Shown one piece after another: positions 62,226-64,000 of a stretch of 64,000 nt of DNA. The translations under genes and the position numbers were made by a program. Below the pieces are notes generated by a model. The model was not told where the DNA came from, ran no database searches, and was given only the letters and a program-made list of their open reading frames with translations. The stretch is from CAZAYP01 sp964489425 [NCBI: uncultured Verrucomicrobiota bacterium]. GTDB taxonomy: Bacteria > Verrucomicrobiota > Kiritimatiellia > RZYC01. Numbering within the stretch: position 1 is the first letter of the stretch; every line of letters begins with the position of its first letter. The DNA is taken from assembly GCA_964489425.1 (NCBI GenBank), contig CAZAYP010000019.1:1-64000 (forward strand), in the 5' to 3' direction.

Positions 62226-64000
62226 ATGAAACCTGTTCAGGTTCGCTTCCTGGTTTGGCTGGTCTTGGGTTATTCGGGTTGGTTGGTCACCGCTGTGGTG
62301 GCGGAAGAATGTTTCATGGTCGATGAGCCGGTTTTCCTGAAAACAGGAATCCAGGCCTATCCCGCGGACCCAACCGCGGACATCGCGTGGTCTGCCGGAT
62401 ACAGCGGCGTGGCGGATATCCAGGCGGCGTTCAACAACGCCCGGAGCGTGGAAAATTCGCAACTGGGCACTTCCGTCCCGGCGCTCACCATGCCGGCGCA
62501 GGCGGCGTGGGATGCGTACACGGATGGCGAAAAATGCCTCTGGCTGGTCAATCGCGAACGCCTGGACCGTTCCATCCAGGCCCTGAGCGGGGTCGAAGCC
62601 AACGTGACGGGTGTGGCGCAGTATTATGCCACCTACCTGCTCGCCAACAACACCTCGGGCCATGAAGCGGATGGCCGCACCCCCTGGGAACGCCTGGATG
62701 CCAATCCCGCCATCCATGTCTGCCATAACACCTTGAATATCTCAGAAAACCTGGCCTATTTCGTCACCACCGGTAGTTCCATTGCGTTGCCCGTGGAGCG
62801 CTCGGTGTACAACTGGATGTACAAGGACAAGAATTCTTCGTGGGGTCATCGCCACATGCTGCTGTGGAATCCCTACAATGATGATAGCGGGCCTTCGGGA
62901 ACAGAGGGGTTCATGGGGTTGGGCCGGGCCACGGGCGGGCCGTACCAGGGTAGTTTTACTGAATCTTACCCCCTTGCCGAGATCCTGGTCATGAACGTGT
63001 TCGATCCTTGTTCAACCTGGCCCTACGACACGCCGACGCCCACGCCCACGCCCACGGCCAAACCCAACATTGTGGAAGTCATCAACATCTTGCTGAATGC
63101 CACCCCCACGCCGACCCCCGCCCCCACGCCGACCCCCACGCCGACCCCCGGACAGAACCCCAAGGACATGGCGCTGATTGATGAGGGAAACTTCGTGATG
63201 GGGTCCCTGACGAACCTGTTCCCGGGCGAAGGCATGTCCTGGGAGTGGCCCCAACACACGGTCCACGTGGAGGCGTTTTACATGGGGAAATACGAGGTGA
63301 CCAAGGCCCTGTGGGACGAGGTCCGGACCTGGGCCCTCGCCAATGGATATGGGTTTGAGAACGCGGGCGCAGGCAAGGCTGCCAATCACCCGGTCCACTC
63401 GATCAACTGGTATGACGCGGTGAAATGGTGCAATGCCTGGAGTCAGAAAGAGGGCCTGACGCCTTGTTATACGGTCAACGGCAGCATCTACCAGACTGGG
63501 AACAACAGCAACGTGGTCTGCAACTGGGCAGCCAACGGGTACCGCTTGCCAACAGAGGCCGAGTGGGAAAAAGCGGCCGACGGTGGCTATCAGTATACCC
63601 GGTTCCCGTGGGCCGACTGGAATATCAGCCACTTGCAGGCTAACTACTACGGGAATAGCGGGACCTATGCCTATGACGATAGCAACGGGTACCACCCGAC
63701 CTACAATGACGGCAGCGTGCCCTACAGCAGCCCGGTCGGGAGCTTTGCCCCGAACGGACCCGGACTGTATGACATGGCGGGCAACATGTGGGAGTGGGTG
63801 TGGGACTGGCATGCCCCGTATTACTACGCGGTCTCGCCCAATGCCGCTCCCACCGGGCCGGCCGGCGGTGCGCAACGCGTGCTGCGGGGCGGCGCCTGGA
63901 ACTACCCGGCGGACCGGGCGCGCTGTGCGAATCGCCTGAGTTGCGACTACGCGGTCAACGAGCGCAACGACGAAGGATTCCGCTGCGCGCGCTCCGTGGG
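62226..64000 (+). CDS. CAP domain / Pro-Thr linker / SUMF1-like domain fusion, 3' end beyond the window
   Basis: A frame open from ATG 62226 to the right edge (591 residues seen), with GGAG six bases upstream. Order: signal peptide (QVRFLVWLVLGYSGWLVTAV), then a CAP (SCP-like) domain at about 60-250 with SGHEADGRTPWERL, ISENLAYF and WGHRHMLLWNPY. A Pro-Thr linker (about 268-309) follows, then a SUMF1/formylglycine-generating-enzyme-like domain: MALIDEGNFVMGS, HTVHVEAFYMGKYEVTK, GYRLPTEAEWEKAADGG, LYDMAGNMWEWVWDW and GFRCAR. True FGEs have two active-site Cys; the equivalent place here reads RGGAWNYPADRARCANR with one, so formylglycine formation is doubtful. The gene probably ends soon after the window. 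Confidence 0.8.
   Translation, partial: MKPVQVRFLVWLVLGYSGWLVTAVVAEECFMVDEPVFLKTGIQAYPADPTADIAWSAGYSGVADIQAAFNNARSVENSQLGTSVPALTMPAQAAWDAYTDGEKCLWLVNRERLDRSIQALSGVEANVTGVAQYYATYLLANNTSGHEADGRTPWERLDANPAIHVCHNTLNISENLAYFVTTGSSIALPVERSVYNWMYKDKNSSWGHRHMLLWNPYNDDSGPSGTEGFMGLGRATGGPYQGSFTESYPLAEILVMNVFDPCSTWPYDTPTPTPTPTAKPNIVEVINILLNATPTPTPAPTPTPTPTPGQNPKDMALIDEGNFVMGSLTNLFPGEGMSWEWPQHTVHVEAFYMGKYEVTKALWDEVRTWALANGYGFENAGAGKAANHPVHSINWYDAVKWCNAWSQKEGLTPCYTVNGSIYQTGNNSNVVCNWAANGYRLPTEAEWEKAADGGYQYTRFPWADWNISHLQANYYGNSGTYAYDDSNGYHPTYNDGSVPYSSPVGSFAPNGPGLYDMAGNMWEWVWDWHAPYYYAVSPNAAPTGPAGGAQRVLRGGAWNYPADRARCANRLSCDYAVNERNDEGFRCARSV
63029..63151. repeat. Pro-Thr linker encoded by near-identical short repeats
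   Basis: Two tracts of CCCACG- and CCGACG-type hexamers (about 63030-63056 and 63108-63151) encode TPTPTPTPTAKPN and TPTPTPAPTPTPTPTPTP, separating the CAP and SUMF1-like domains. The repeats invite slippage, so linker length may vary between strains. Confidence 0.75.

Noticed and set aside
63029-63151. Repeat tract as a CRISPR or minisatellite array
   Set aside because: The tract is in frame and codes for a Pro-Thr linker between two domains; there are no spacers.
1-64000. tRNA, rRNA, CRISPR array or prophage
   Set aside because: I looked for the T-arm and anticodon patterns, regular spacers and phage gene order by eye and found none; a covariance-model or CRISPR search would be needed to be certain.

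Overview
The window is high-GC DNA from a Gram-negative bacterium with a lipid A outer membrane: lpxI, lpxB and lpxD are all present. It carries an unusually large set of secreted repeat proteins: right-handed beta-helices with a choice-of-anchor-Q-type end, choice-of-anchor-D and IPT/TIG repeats, an RHS protein, and propeller-like repeat paralogs. Together with the DUF155/RMD1, GH144-like and LpxI/Gfo-Idh/LpxB families, this fits an uncultured member of the PVC group, most likely Kiritimatiellota or Verrucomicrobiota. That placement is an inference from gene content; no rRNA or other marker gene is present. I see no tRNA, CRISPR array, phage or classical insertion sequence.

Layout. 1-6263: a clipped gene at the left edge, a solitary Opp-type ABC ATPase, a tight operon (PTS EIIA, RMD1-like membrane protein, hybrid histidine kinase, DUF1805), and a convergent AlbA_2 protein. 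6365-9649: convergent cca and nadE, separated by a 242-bp REP-like insertion flanked by a 17-bp direct repeat. 9746-18743: a secreted nuclease-fold-like protein, a lipoprotein, then a C39-peptidase/RHS fusion, a YD-repeat/PKD/beta-helix protein and an exported trypsin-like protease. 18774-24140: a GH144-like secreted glycoside hydrolase and a NarX/NarL-type two-component system. 24248-38166: a beta-helix protein, a ~2990-residue repeat giant, and two tandem propeller-like paralogs. 38195-40158: a catalytically dead-looking M14 peptidase overlapping a metal-dependent hydrolase. 40229-44526: a four-gene overlapping operon (glycosyltransferase, diguanylate cyclase, glycerol-3-phosphate dehydrogenase, secreted beta-sandwich protein). 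44599-57891: lpxI, Gfo/Idh, lpxB, an exported SagB-like nitroreductase, a degenerate ABC-type ATPase, dtd, an unknown secreted protein, argH, 5-oxoprolinase and lpxD. 57973-64000: a response regulator/adenylate cyclase fusion, a DUF2225 protein, another beta-helix protein, and a CAP/SUMF1-like fusion that runs off the right edge.

How it fits together. Housekeeping genes (lipid A, tRNA maturation and proofreading, NAD, arginine, glutathione-cycle) are interleaved with blocks of secreted proteins. Signalling is rich: a hybrid kinase, a two-component pair, a GGDEF cyclase and a class III adenylate cyclase. The most unusual items are the recurrent C-terminal W-x-x-L-L-(L/M)-x-E tail on four secreted proteins, three identical palindromes at exact 31-bp spacing upstream of the giant gene, two pseudoenzymes that have lost their catalytic motifs, the C39-RHS fusion, and the insertion between cca and nadE.
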